A DNA stretch of 64,000 nucleotides from the NCBI GenBank assembly GCA_007922305.1, contig ML677334.1, positions 64,021,142 through 64,085,141 of the forward strand. The letters are read 5' to 3'. Position 1 is the first letter of the stretch. The number at the start of each line of letters is the position of its first letter. The position numbers and the translations under genes were made by a program. The stretch comes from Dermatemys mawii (lineage: Eukaryota > Chordata > Testudines > Dermatemydidae). Shown here piece after piece: positions 46,572-57,394 of the stretch. Under the pieces are notes generated by a model that saw nothing but the letters and a program-made list of their open reading frames with translations, was not told the DNA's origin and ran no database searches.

Positions 46572-47524
46572 CCTGATCCACCACCCATGGAAATCTATGG
46601 AAAGACTCTCATTGACTTCATTAGATTTCAGGCCCATAGTACACAGTGTAGGCCATAATGAATAAATTAGAATGAAACTCTTATTTATTATGCGTTGTTC
46701 CTTATGTTAACCCTTGAGCTGCACATTCAACTAATAAATTCTAGCATTAACTTGGTTTCCTTTGCAATATATTTTTTTCTTCATTTCTTTCAAAATAACA
46801 CACTATCCTTCCAACATAAACACTGAAGGGAAATAGATGAGTGGGTACGTCATCACAAAACTATCTGAGGCAGCACGCTTCTGAAATATGTTAAAATCCA
46901 ATCACAACATCCATTTTGCTTTTGCCAGTGTCTGATGAATATCCTTGTCATTTATCTATTCTTTTGGCCATTTCCCTTGGAACAGTTTAAATATAAATTA
47001 CTGATATTAAGCATAGTTTCCTATAAAACAGCTGTAGTGAACAAGTAATTGTCCAAAAATAAGGTGGTAGTTAACAAAGGTTAACAGCTTGTATAACAGA
47101 GAATTTCTGCTAGAAAGTGACTTCATAGTCTGAGAGCCAAGTATGAAAGAAGGTAAAGTCTGTAACTTATTTTATGAGTTTTTATCTATAAAATCTAGTT
47201 CATTTATTCTAACAGATTCTTAGCATTGTTATGACACTTCAGTAGAATAGCCAATCAAATGTAACTAAATACCAAATGCTTACTGACAAGTTACATTTGA
47301 AATACTGAGATACGTAATTTAAACTGTAGTCAAGTCAAGAACTTATTGTTGAAATGGCTCCAATCAGGCCCCCGGTGGTGCGGAAGAACTTAAAGAGGCA
47401 CAGAAATCTGGCCATTATATATATTTTTTCTTTCCTAACATTTTTGTGTTCTCAGATCCACTCAGAGAAACACTTTAATAACAAAGAAACCATAAAACTG
47501 AGTTATAGAACCTTTGCCATAGTC
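46572..47524. other. Mostly unannotated
   Basis: A palindromic-family fragment at 46573-46640 (GCCTGATCCACCACCCATGG .. CATTGACTTCATTAGATTTC) follows the hAT element. The remainder is AT-rich without recognised features. Confidence 0.4.
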
Positions 47525-47680
47525 ATTGTCAGAGATTATAAAACCAGAAGCAGGATTTTAATGATCATTTGGTCTGACTGCCTGCATAACACAGGCCACT
47601 GGACTTATCTGAATGAATTCCTGTTTGAATTAGATCATACATTTTAGCTAAACTTCCAGTCTTGTTTTAAAAATCCATAA
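47525..47680 (-). mobile_element. CR1 LINE 3' end, minus strand
   Basis: Plus-strand text AACCAGAAGCAGGATTTTAA TGATCATTTGGTCTGACTGC CTGCATAACACAGGCCAC is the reverse complement of the CR1 3' UTR, in the same subfamily form as 33911-34026. About 150 bp, 5'-truncated. Confidence 0.7.
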
Positions 47681-49627
47681 TGCCTTTCCCCCCCACCTCA
47701 AGTATCTTAATGTGGCTCACAATCCCTATAATACCTACAGTAGAGCTTCCTTAACAGAATAATGAAACTTCATGGCAAACCCTGAGCTTGTTCAATGATG
47801 ACTCATCATCTGACCTTACTTTTGAATCATCTTCAGGCTGGAGGAAAGGTTCTGCCCTTCCCAGGTGTTTCTTCTTGTGTGTCTGAAAGCAGAACTCTCA
47901 TCTACAGAATGTCTCTTGGTGGCTGAGACAGGAGTATGTCATATGTCTGATGTCTGTGGTTGACCCATTTCTTTTTATTTAAACTTTTTCATTATGGCAA
48001 AGTTACAATAAAATATTAATATATGACAGACATTGCTTATTACTTAAAGGAGGTAACCAGGTGGAAAGGAGGTGCTACATTTATTCAGGATCAGGTTAAT
48101 AGTGAGAGAACCTGACTAAAGATTCTGGTTTACTGGCTGGGGAGCCCTGTTTTTCTGAATACATTAAAGAGGATGAGCAAATTTTCAAATACCTGTCCTC
48201 TCTTTGGCACATCTTTGGTGTACCTACTAAGTGTATAAGCTTTTCCCTTACAGAAACAGTCCATATTTTACTATACTACAATTCTACCAGAAAAGTAATG
48301 ATGTTTTTCAAAAAATGGGCAATGCAAAATCTTGCTGCTAACAATACAAATGAAATTAATCTGTCATTCTTTTTAAAATGTAGACCATTTACTGAAGCAT
48401 TAAGTAAGCAGATCAGAGGATCTCTAGGAAGGTTGCATTTTGGCTGACTTTTTTCTTCCCATTTGCTGTCTTTCTACTTATAACAAAAACACTTTGCACC
48501 TCTTCTTTTGACCATCTCTTGGTTGGTTCAAATGCTAACTAATCCTTCTTAGTTATTGCTGGCTACTGCTGAAAATACCTTTAATGCTGAAACTGCAGGC
48601 ACTCCCGCAATATTTTCAAGGATTACTATTGCTCCATATTCATATGCCGTGAAAGTCATGTTGAATTTGCTATTCCTTCTGGCCACTACCTGAGCTGCAA
48701 ATGAACAAGCAATCCCCCACCTATTATAGTCAAGATTTAAAAAGGGATTAGACCTTTCTGTGGATAACAATAATAGTCAGAATTGTGACAGTAATTACTA
48801 TAAATCAATGAGTTTTGGATGAGATACAGACTTTTTGCTTCAGGGCATAGGTCAACCTCTAACTACTGGGGATGAGGAGGTACATTTGCTGGCAGCAGCT
48901 TATCTCATAACTGCCTACTGTACCCTTCTTTGAGAATGTCACTGCTGCAGACAGGTTACTCAACTGGAAGGACCACTGGTCCTATGTTCAGGTGCTAACA
49001 TGTTTCTTTCATCATGCATCTATCCATGGATTTACCTCAGTTTGACATACACCCTTGAACTAAATTGGATCCCATTGACTCCAGTATAAATCAGGAGTGG
49101 CTCCAATGAAGTCAATGGAGTTGTCACATCAGTTTAAAATTTGTGTGAGATGAAAATTAGACTATGACACTGGAGGCCACAAGTCAGAATCTTTAGCCAT
49201 GTCCCAACATATGCCTCTATAGGACCTTCTGTAAAGGCAGTTTCCAAATGAACTATGGGCCTTCTGGTCCAAAAAAGGAAGATGGGCCTGCCAGAAAGAT
49301 GCTACACTAAAAAGTAGACAAGGCAAAGAATGTATTTTATATTCAGAAAATCATCATTTTTATCATCAGGAAATTATCCTACCTGGGGTAGATTTGGAGG
49401 TGACAAATATTAATGTAAATAGGTGTAAATCTGTGCAATTCACATGCCAAGGGCATGGAAGAGTGATGGAGGGTAGATTTACAGTAAAGAAAAGCAATGT
49501 CTGGGTTTTCATCAAAGTACTAGCAGTCACGATGTTCATCGACTGAGTTTGTAATGCCTTGCTTACATGTACATGGAAGAGGATGCCATGCCAAACCACA
49601 ACTGAGACCAGAACTTTTAAGTCAGTG
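47681..49627. other. Mostly unannotated
   Basis: At 49065-49160, a palindromic-family copy (TAAATCAGGAGTGGCTCCAA TGAAGTCAATGGAGTTGTCA). The 48549-48770 minus-strand frame has no domain I know. Nothing else recognised. Confidence 0.4.
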
Positions 49628-50604
49628 ATCTAGTCTGCGAGGCTTTGTGCGTTGTGTCAGATTCCTGGAAAGCTAAATTATCTTTGCATGGAAGAGGGTA
49701 ATTGAGATCAGATTGAGCACGTTCCTCCAATGCTGGGTTTCTACATTAATAATGTACTGGTTTTCTGCATCTGTGCATTTATTCAGCTTTAGCTTGGACT
49801 TGACCTCCATCCATTTGGAGTAGGCCGTAAAATGGCTGGGTGACTTTTCATGTTGCTTCAGAGCATCAGCTAAGTTGTGCCAGTAATTGTACCTGGAAAG
49901 TGCAAGCAACGATTTGGCATTCTTGTAAAATATTTTGCAAGAAACACAGAACACTTTGTCAGTTGATTTTGAGTAAGCAAGCCCACGCTGATACAGTTTT
50001 TCACCATTCTCAAGGACTCTTTCACAGGATGATTTTTGAGAAGGGTTGCTTTTGCTCATTTACTGGAAATGTCATATCCTCATATTTGCTCAGCCCATTC
50101 AAAATTGTATGATCGATATCGGCAGAGTTTAGGATTGCCAGCCATAAAGCAGGATCTGATGTATTGATTTGTGGTGTGCAATTTTTCTCACTGATGTTTT
50201 TGTTATCATGCAACGCTGATTCTTCTTTATAATTTCTCTCCTTTTCATGTAAACCAAATTTTTCGTTGTCATTACTCTCTTTTTCATGGGAGCCATATTC
50301 TTCTTTATCATCACTCTCTTTTATATCACCAAGGAACCTAGACAATCTTCCATCACTTTTCTCACATTTCCATTACTATCTTCAGGTAAATCTGCTAATT
50401 CCTTAGTAATAGGACTTCCATCATGTATGTTTCACTCCTCAATTTCTTCTGCACTGCACTGGGATAATTGCTACTGCCTAAAACCCAGTCTATGTTGTTC
50501 TGTTTCAGATATTTTCCCATCAAATTTAACCTTTGTTGCAAACTAGATTGCAATTGAGCTTTTTACTTCCTATACTGAGCTCCTAAAGGCTTCTTTGGGG
50601 GCAT
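49628..50604 (-). pseudogene. hAT-type transposase / ZMYM-like remnant with TTF-type zinc finger
   Basis: Minus strand, frames broken. The start is preserved: ATG at 50604-50602 opens MPPKKPLGAQYRK, as in hAT/ZMYM1-like proteins, and runs at once into a stop. After several shifts comes an acidic, repetitive linker (HEKE and KEE repeats, 50220-50320), then DPALWLAILNSADIDHTILNG, the entry to the TTF-type zinc finger. The finger is seen as KVFCVSCKIF (C-x2-C) and HEKSPSHF (H-x4-H), followed by ENQYIINVETQHWRNVLNLI. A last shift gives DNLAFQES near 49665, after which homology stops. The catalytic core and HAT dimerisation region are absent. The family is known for DNA binding and transposition. 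It is a decayed element fragment, not a host gene, though ZMYM-type domesticated genes share this domain. Confidence 0.75.
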
Positions 50605-51009
50605 CTTTTATTTTCTAAGGGGAAAAACAGACAGTATTAGGGAGAGTAAAAGTCTAAGTACCGTAGTTTTGGAAGTCATCAAACAGTATGTGTTAAGCAT
50701 AGCAAAAGAAGCAACAGTATTTATTTTATATAGTTGCGTAGATAGGGGTTCGATAGATAGCTCTGGCATCTCCTAATACTTACACTCTTCAGGTCTTAAA
50801 ATATTCATACACTCTCACAATTACACAATAAAACAAGGTTCACAATATCACAGCTGGGGTCACTTCATTCTTATATCCCCCTAAGAAGTGATACCTAGCC
50901 CCTTTTATACCCATGAGCGCATGACTGACAACATTCTAGGTGGTTCAAGGGAAATGTGGTTTTCAGAAAGTCCGGGAGGTTCCATGAGATTCTACATGGG
51001 TCTAGAACA
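50605..51009. other. No recognised feature
   Basis: AT-rich sequence upstream of the transposase start. It might be the 5' non-coding part of the same element; no terminal repeat was identified. Confidence 0.35.
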
Positions 51010-51017
51010 TTCTAGGA

Positions 51018-51355
51018 CAAGAGTCTCCAGACTATGGGCTGGGGTCTGGATCGGGCCCACGGCGTCGGTTTGTCGCCCCCCCCGCCCCCAGCTGAGCAGG
51101 CATGTGGAGAAGCTGCCACTGCCCCCTCCCCCGCAAAGCGAGCTGCTGCTGGTGGCCCCATGTGTGGAGGGTGAGTGCCCCCGCAGTGCGGTTGGAGGAG
51201 AAAAGCGGGAGACCACGGCAGCAGCGTGGCTGGAGGAGCAAAGGGGGGTTCGCAGCAGTGGCCGGAGGAGCAAAGGGATGGGGCGTGGCAGCGGCCCGCG
51301 AAGCCCCTTCAAAAATCTAATATGGCTCTCATCTCAAAAAGTTTGGAGACCCCTG
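51018..51355. mobile_element. Non-autonomous hAT element, about 340 bp, perfect 8-bp TSD
   Basis: Ends CAAGAGTCTCCAGACTATGG and AAAAAGTTTGGAGACCCCTG are inverted, with TTCTAGGA at 51010-51017 and exactly at 51356-51363. Its right end is the reverse complement of the left end of the 17932 element (GCGAAGCCCCTTCAAAAATC). GC-rich core with open frames of 60-157 codons that are composition artefacts. Confidence 0.9.
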
Positions 51356-51637
51356 TTCTAGGAGATTAGTGAAAAGTGAATCCACATTTAGAGTACCTGA
51401 AACATTTTACTTCAAACATTTTTCCTTTTGTCACTAACAACAAAAAGAGCATCCCAAGCCAGGCACCCCCACAGCCTGGCACCCCAGGCAGTTGCCTGCT
51501 GCTAAATCCAGCCCTGGTTTCACCCATACAGCTATTGGGCCAAAAAAGTCTCTCTCTATTTTGTCCAACCCCACTCTCTACTTCGTTCACTGGCTGGAGG
51601 AATTTCTTCTTCCTTCTCCGGGTAGATGGGAAGCCTT

Positions 51638-52300
51638 TGTGACAAAGCTCCAAGTCTGTACTTGTGGGTCCTGCGCTTCCTGGTAGATTTAGGGGCCTCA
51701 GAAACTCCTCTAGGCCCCAGAGTGACCTCCCTTTCTCAGTATAATTGGCAAGAGTCACCACCTAGTGAGTTGCCTTCATCACAGGCCAGTATGGAAGATG
51801 GAAAAAGGCGGGAGCCTGGGCCCGCCCTCTACTCCGGACTCCAGCCCAGGGACCCTAATAGTATCAGCTAAGGTGGCTGACCTTTTAGGCACAAAACACA
51901 ATACAATTCCTTGGGCTACTTCCCCACAGCAGTCTCCGCTTCTTCAAACCCCACTTCACCCTTACCTCAGGGCCTCCTTCCTTCTGTATGATATGTTGTC
52001 CACCACTCAGTCTCACCAACAGCACAACTTCCTCTCACAGCTCCTGACACCCACACCCACCTGACTAACTGGGAGGTTTTTATCTGGTTTCAGCCAGTAC
52101 CTGATTGGCTTCAGGTGTCCCAATTAGGCTAGCTGTTTCTACTCCTTCTACCTAGAAGGTTCTTAATTGGCCCCAGGTGTCTTGATTGGCCTGGAGTAGC
52201 CTTTGTTTGGCTATCCAGGGAACAAGGACCTGCACATCCTGAGACTAATATACCTGCCTTCCAGCACTCTCCTATATCCTTCTGGTCTGACTCCGTCACA
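51638..52300. mobile_element. Solo LTR, about 660 bp
   Basis: It begins TGTGACAAAGCTCCAAGTCT and ends CTGACTCCGTCACA, giving the TG..CA ends and a 6-bp inverted terminus TGTGAC/GTCACA of an LTR. CCTT flanks it on both sides (51634-51637 and 52301-52304), a 4-bp target duplication. The start resembles gypsy-type LTRs I recall from turtles. No internal region or second LTR lies next to it, so it is best read as a recombination product. Frames within it are not coding. Confidence 0.7.
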
Positions 52301-52304
52301 CCTT

Positions 52305-52875
52305 CTTTAACTGGGGTCCGAAGTTACTATTGGTGTGTAGGCATATAGACATCTATATGGGTTTGTGTGTACACAAACCTCTGTCATTATTACTAAACCA
52401 CAAAGCGAAGGGAGTACAGCAGGGGTACATGTTACTAGACTCCCTGAATTCCCTGTGGGAAAGGTCTTTATCTCTGTCACTTGTAGCACGTACGCTTTGT
52501 AAATAAACTGGAGTTTTCACTTCCCTGCTTTGTTACTGAGAGCTATAGTCAGGGACTGGAGCCATTCTGTCCTTTCTGTAAAAGGACACTTGTTTATGTG
52601 TCGTCTAGAAAATTGGGGGAGGAGGGTTCAGCATGCCAGAGGATGTGCAGTGAACGTGTCGTGTCAGCACAACATATCTTGTCTGTCTTTTCACTATCTG
52701 AACAGTTTGGATCATCTATTGTATAACAAAGCAGGTCTTACAGGCCAAATTCCCATTGGCAAAGGAATGTAAAACAATTTCTTACATTGTTATGGACTGA
52801 TTCTGATCTCAGTCACGTAGGTGTAAATCTGGAGTAACACTATTGATTTCAATTCTGGATTTATACAGGAATAAC
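52305..52875. other. Plain sequence ending in a palindromic fragment
   Basis: At 52797-52875, ACTGATTCTGATCTCAGTCA CGTAGGTGTAAATCTGGAGT .. TTCAATTCTGGATTTATACA is a copy of the palindromic family. No gene seen before it. Confidence 0.45.
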
Positions 52876-52878
52876 TGA

Positions 52879-53161
52879 GGGCTTGTCTATGTGAACAGTT
52901 AGACTGTGGCAAGCTGGGGTGTGCATCTACCCTGCACTAGCCTGCTTTAGTCCAACTGTTCATGTGTACCCTATGCATTAACAGTTCACTAGAGCATTTA
53001 GCTCTATCCATCTTTGAAAGAGGATTACATCAAAGTGCATTAGCAGACTGTTAATGTGGATCAGGAGGGTGAATGGCACTGCTAGACCACGGCAGTCTAG
53101 TGCAGGGTAGATTCACACCCCAGCTTGCCACGGTCTAACTACTGTTCACACAGACAAGCCT
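52879..53161. mobile_element. Long-TIR MITE with 3-bp TGA target duplication
   Basis: Left end GGGCTTGTCTATGTGAACAG; right end in reverse complement AGGCTTGTCTGTGTGAACAG. The arms continue through GGCAAGCTGGGGTGTG and TCTACCCTGCACTAG to about 60-65 bp. TGA flanks the element directly on both sides (52876-52878 and 53162-53164). It abuts a palindromic repeat on the left. Confidence 0.85.
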
Positions 53162-53164
53162 TGA

Positions 53165-54146
53165 GATCTTGGTCTGACCCTATGTCTTCAAGAAGAACAG
53201 AGTTAAAATTACCATCCAGTTCCAATTATTGTCTGTAAAAGAAAGAACCAGTCAATGGGGTGATTTTATGAGGTGTTGAATGCTTCTTCCAAATTGCTAA
53301 GCACCTTCCACGCCACGTAAAATGCTGAGGAAACTCCATTCCCATTGAAATCAATGGATCTGACTCTTTGGGGCAGTGCCAATTTAGCTCTACTGGAGTG
53401 TGGTGGATGGTATCTAATCTTAGGGGCTGTTGTATACTGATCAGATATGTTGATGAAATATGGTAGTTACAGCATGATATGAGAGGAAAATAGGATAATG
53501 TTAAAGTAATAGAATAAGTGGAGAGGCAGCAGTTTGTAGGTATACTCCTATTAGTGCAACTGTAACCCTATGTTCAGTGTCTGATATGTATCCTCCTCTC
53601 TTGGCCTGATCCACAGAGGATATGAGCCTGTGACAGGTGGAAGTTTAGGAGACTTAATCCTTTAGTTCAAGACAGGGAGTCTCATTCTTTATCAGGGGTC
53701 CTGGGTTCAATAACCTGTGGCAACCGTGATGACCATCATTATACAAGTCCTAAAATGGAACATCCCTACAAAATGTCTAGCTAACATCTTAAGCAACTGC
53801 GCAAATGCTGGCTTTAAGTAACCTAGCACACACTCTTTATGGCAAGACAGACTTCAGACTTTAGCATTCCTTGTGTACATCTTTAGATACTGACAAATAT
53901 ATAGAAAGACTTGAAATTTCTGTTACTGTACTTAGGTTCCCCTTTTCAAATATACTTTCCATGGCATAGGTGTTCCTCAACAGCAATCATTTAGAGAAAT
54001 TATATTCTACAATGGCAAGTAACAAATTTCCAGAATTTCACATCCTGTATAGTAGTGAGCAGAACTACAGTGTGCTGTTGACCTGAGATTATATGTTGGA
54101 AGAAAAAACTCTGTTAGAGTGTGTTTTTTATCTTCTAGCGAAGGTT
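53165..54146. other. Mostly unannotated
   Basis: A palindromic core CCCATTGAAATCAATGGAT at 53341-53359; nothing else recognised. Confidence 0.4.
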
Positions 54147-54272
54147 AGATTGTAAGTTCTGTGTGGCAGGACTGTCTTTGTTAGGTGTTTGTACAGCATT
54201 TAGCAAAGTGGGGTTCCATGTCCACAACTGTGGCTCCTAGAAACTGCTGCAATATAAATAATGATGATCCGT
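54147..54272 (+). repeat. SINE 3'-end module
   Basis: AGATTGTAAGTTCTGTGTGG CAGGACTGTC, then GTTTGTACAGCATTTAGCAA and the tail TGCAATATAAATAATGATGA. Same module as at 20545 and 24062. Confidence 0.6.
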
Positions 54273-56626
54273 TTCCACTTTCAAGCTACCTTGTGGGTTC
54301 TTTTCTTTTCCTAAGAGGAAATCTATGAGGCTTTAGGATGCCTACTGAGAGACGGAGCTATTGGTTTTGGTTTTTGTTTAAAGAAATATCAGTTTTTTAT
54401 GAAGTCCACAAAGTAATGATAATTTCATTTGAAGTTCTGAGGTTCACTTGATCTGTCACTTTAAAATACACTGCTCTCGTCCTGATGTAATTTTGAAACT
54501 GGGTCTTGTGCCATGACTCGGTGTTAAATCAGGAGCAGGCATATCTTAAAGTGACAGGTCTAATTTTCAAACACAGCCTCATTGTTCTAAATTAAATAAT
54601 TATCTAAGGATGTAACCCAGTGTTTTTAATGTGATCATTCGTGATAAACTCTCCCAAGCCCCAAAGCCTATGCTTAGGAAAAGCAAAAGCTTTCTGAAAG
54701 GTTCTTGGCATAGGAGCCTCATCTGGAAAAAAATTTGGGGTGCACATGAATATGTTAAAAACTTTCAGAATCTAGCTCCACTCCCTCCCCCAAAGGCTCT
54801 TCTGCATCTTTTCCAGAACCCTAAAGGCATCCTCCTGTTCCTCCATTTAACTAGTGCACACATTCTCTAGTAGAGTGACCACTTGGTCTTTAATGTCTGT
54901 CTCTTATTTGGGGCCTTATGTCCCCAAAGAGCTGTTGAGAAGCATTTGATGATTAGATAAAAAAATGTTTTCAAGCAATAATCATGCAAAGGATCATGCA
55001 CTATAATACAGCTGCATGGTTTTGTACCATGAACACTTGCGAGGTGGCCTCCCTTTAAGAATAAGCTTTGTCCTATATTTTTCATGCACTTGTCCTTTAC
55101 TCCTTTGCAACACTGCTGGTTGTCAGCAGGGCCTCATATCATGAGTACCATTCTCTGGCCAAGAGGAAAGGGGGTTACTAGTCCTTTCAGAGCTGTCAGC
55201 ACCCCTCCTTCATCAACCAGAAGGCTTTCAGTAGAGCAGCATGAAGTCTTCCCTCCTCCAGGAACTCTGCACTCCCTTATTGCTTTCCCAAGGAGGAAGA
55301 CAAAGCTGCATTTTATTAAGCTATTTTTAATAGAGAAGCCGGAATGCTTAAATCCAGTTCTGAACTTCCCCAATATTTGAGGGGACTTGTGGCTTGGATT
55401 TTGGTGCAGGCCTCTGTTTCTTAGATTCATGGCCTTGAAGTGTTTAAAAAATACACAAAAAGAGTGAGAGAACTTCCCTGCAAAGGCATCTTTCCAAAGC
55501 ATCCACAACGGTAGATATGAACAAATTACACTGAATAAAACAAGCCCCAGCCATATTATTTCACCTTTCCCACTGGGTAAGGGCAGTGTATTACCTCCCC
55601 TACTGATAGATTTGCATATGGGTGGGTTCTAGATTTGAAGTGGAACAGTTGACTATCATGACAACAATCTTGTACATTGCTATGATTTAAATGACGTGCA
55701 ATTCTCTGTGGATGGAAATGTGCCCTAAATGGCTCCTGGGAAATAAGTGTGCACTGTAAAAGTCAAACAACTTGTTCCAGTTGATTAATAAAAGAGATGT
55801 TTGGTGTAACTTCAGAAAGTCTCTATATTATCCCTGGGTTGGTTCCTGGTATTTAATCTAGTTTGCTTCCTTAAGAATTACTTAGTTCAGGACCGATCCT
55901 GACAGGTGCACAACACCTGAAACTCTCCTTGACTTAGTGGCCGCTGCTGCTAAGAGGGAAAGGAGACACATCCATATATCTTGGGGAAAGGGAGAGTAAC
56001 ACAGAATCCTCCATTGCAAAATGAATTGCACGTCAGGGTGAAGACTCAAAATTAATTACTCAAACTATGTAACAGCACTAAGTTGTAGGAGGACTAGAGC
56101 TCAGATTTTCCAGCGACACAAGCTGTAGCCAAAATAAATAGCAGTACCACTGTGCTCACTTATGTTGCTTTCCCTCCACACCTGGAGGTCTGGACAGATT
56201 TCTCTTGTTCAGGAACAGCATCAGAGGGAGAAAAACCTGTGGTGTTTGATTGTTTTTTTCCAGTTTAAAGGATCTGATTTTTCGTTGCCCTGTACCTTAT
56301 GTATGTAATCATTTCCCTTACACATAGTAAGTGTTTAACAAAACTAATTCTGATTCGATAGCACTTGACACCCATTTGGGACTGGTATAAATGTCTATAC
56401 GAGATGGAATGCAACAGATAATCAGGCTCAAAATCCTTATTTTCATGAAACTTAAACCATAAAGAGCATGTTACCAAGGTTTCCTCTTGCACAGCTCAGA
56501 AGAAACCTCTCTCCAGTAGTGTGACTGATAGATGTTAAGCAAACTCACTTTAGATATAACCCATTCTGAGCTAACTAGGTGGAGAAGAAGTGGGAGATAG
56601 TTTTTTGTCTGTTACAGAGTTATTTT
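54273..56626. other. Long unannotated stretch
   Basis: AT-rich with short frames lacking domains. No recognised repeat, exon or RNA gene. Confidence 0.4.
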
Positions 56627-56806
56627 CTACACTGGATAGAGTCCTGGGTACAGCCGTTTGTGGTCAGGCATCTGTACAGCCACGCCAGTGTAAACGGTTA
56701 GTGCATAAAGCAGTGATTTATGTCGATGCCATTACGAAGCTTGAAGCTAAGGATTTGCACCATTGCTGCTACACAGGTGGCTGAAATCACCAGTGCAGAC
56801 AAAGCC
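56627..56806. mobile_element. Diverged MITE remnant
   Basis: Left TTCTACACTGGATAGAGTCC and right ATCACCAGTGCAGACAAAGC C followed by TGA fit the GTCTACACTG terminal type loosely. Interior has TGTACAGCCACGCCAGTGTA. Boundaries approximate. Confidence 0.4.
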
Positions 56807-56809
56807 TGA

Positions 56810-57394
56810 GTGTATGATTAAGCCATTACATATTCAGCAGGTCAACAGTTCATTATTACAGCACTTAAGCATAGTGGGGTCCTGTTCGTGACAAGGAGTC
56901 CTAGCTGCTATGGTAATGCAAACAATTTTGTGGAGAGATCGAACTGCTGATAGAAGTTTGTGCTGGCTGGTTGTCAATTACCAAAGTTTTGTCTCTTTAC
57001 TTAAACAAGGTGAGGAAGTTCTAGAAGAGTAAATAAGTGAAATTCTCTTGAGGAAACTGGGAGTCCCACAGGCAGTGCTTTAGTTAGCTGTTGCAAAAAC
57101 AACTTACCTTTCAAAAGAGGATGGTAAAAATTTTCAGTAGTGCTTAAGCACTTAAGTTCCATTGACTTTCAGTGAGACTTGGGATCCCAAGGGCCTAAGT
57201 CATTTAGTAACTTGAAAAGGTTACCCAAAATTTCAAATAGGAAATTCTAGTAGGTGTCATATTGCTCCAAAGCTGGGTGGAAATTAAATTCTGAGGCCAG
57301 AAAGATTCTTTGTCTGCTAGTCAGACAGTATTAATCACTTTGTCTGCAGAGTAGGGTTCTTCTTCAGTTGTTCACAGAATAAAGTAAGGAGAAT
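56810..57394. other. Mostly unannotated; small foldback fragment at 57125-57235
   Basis: AATTTTCAGTAGTGCTTAAG CACTTAAG and GGCCTAAGTCATTTAGTAAC TTGAAAAGG resemble decayed foldback arms like those at 10931. Confidence 0.35.

Noticed and set aside
48549..48770. 73-codon minus-strand frame with a fairly protein-like translation
   Set aside because: No recognised family, no splice context, no neighbouring coding signal; not enough to call a gene.
50888..51361. 157-codon plus-strand frame and its opposite-strand partners
   Set aside because: It spans a non-autonomous hAT element with defined ends and TSD; low-complexity composition, no domain.
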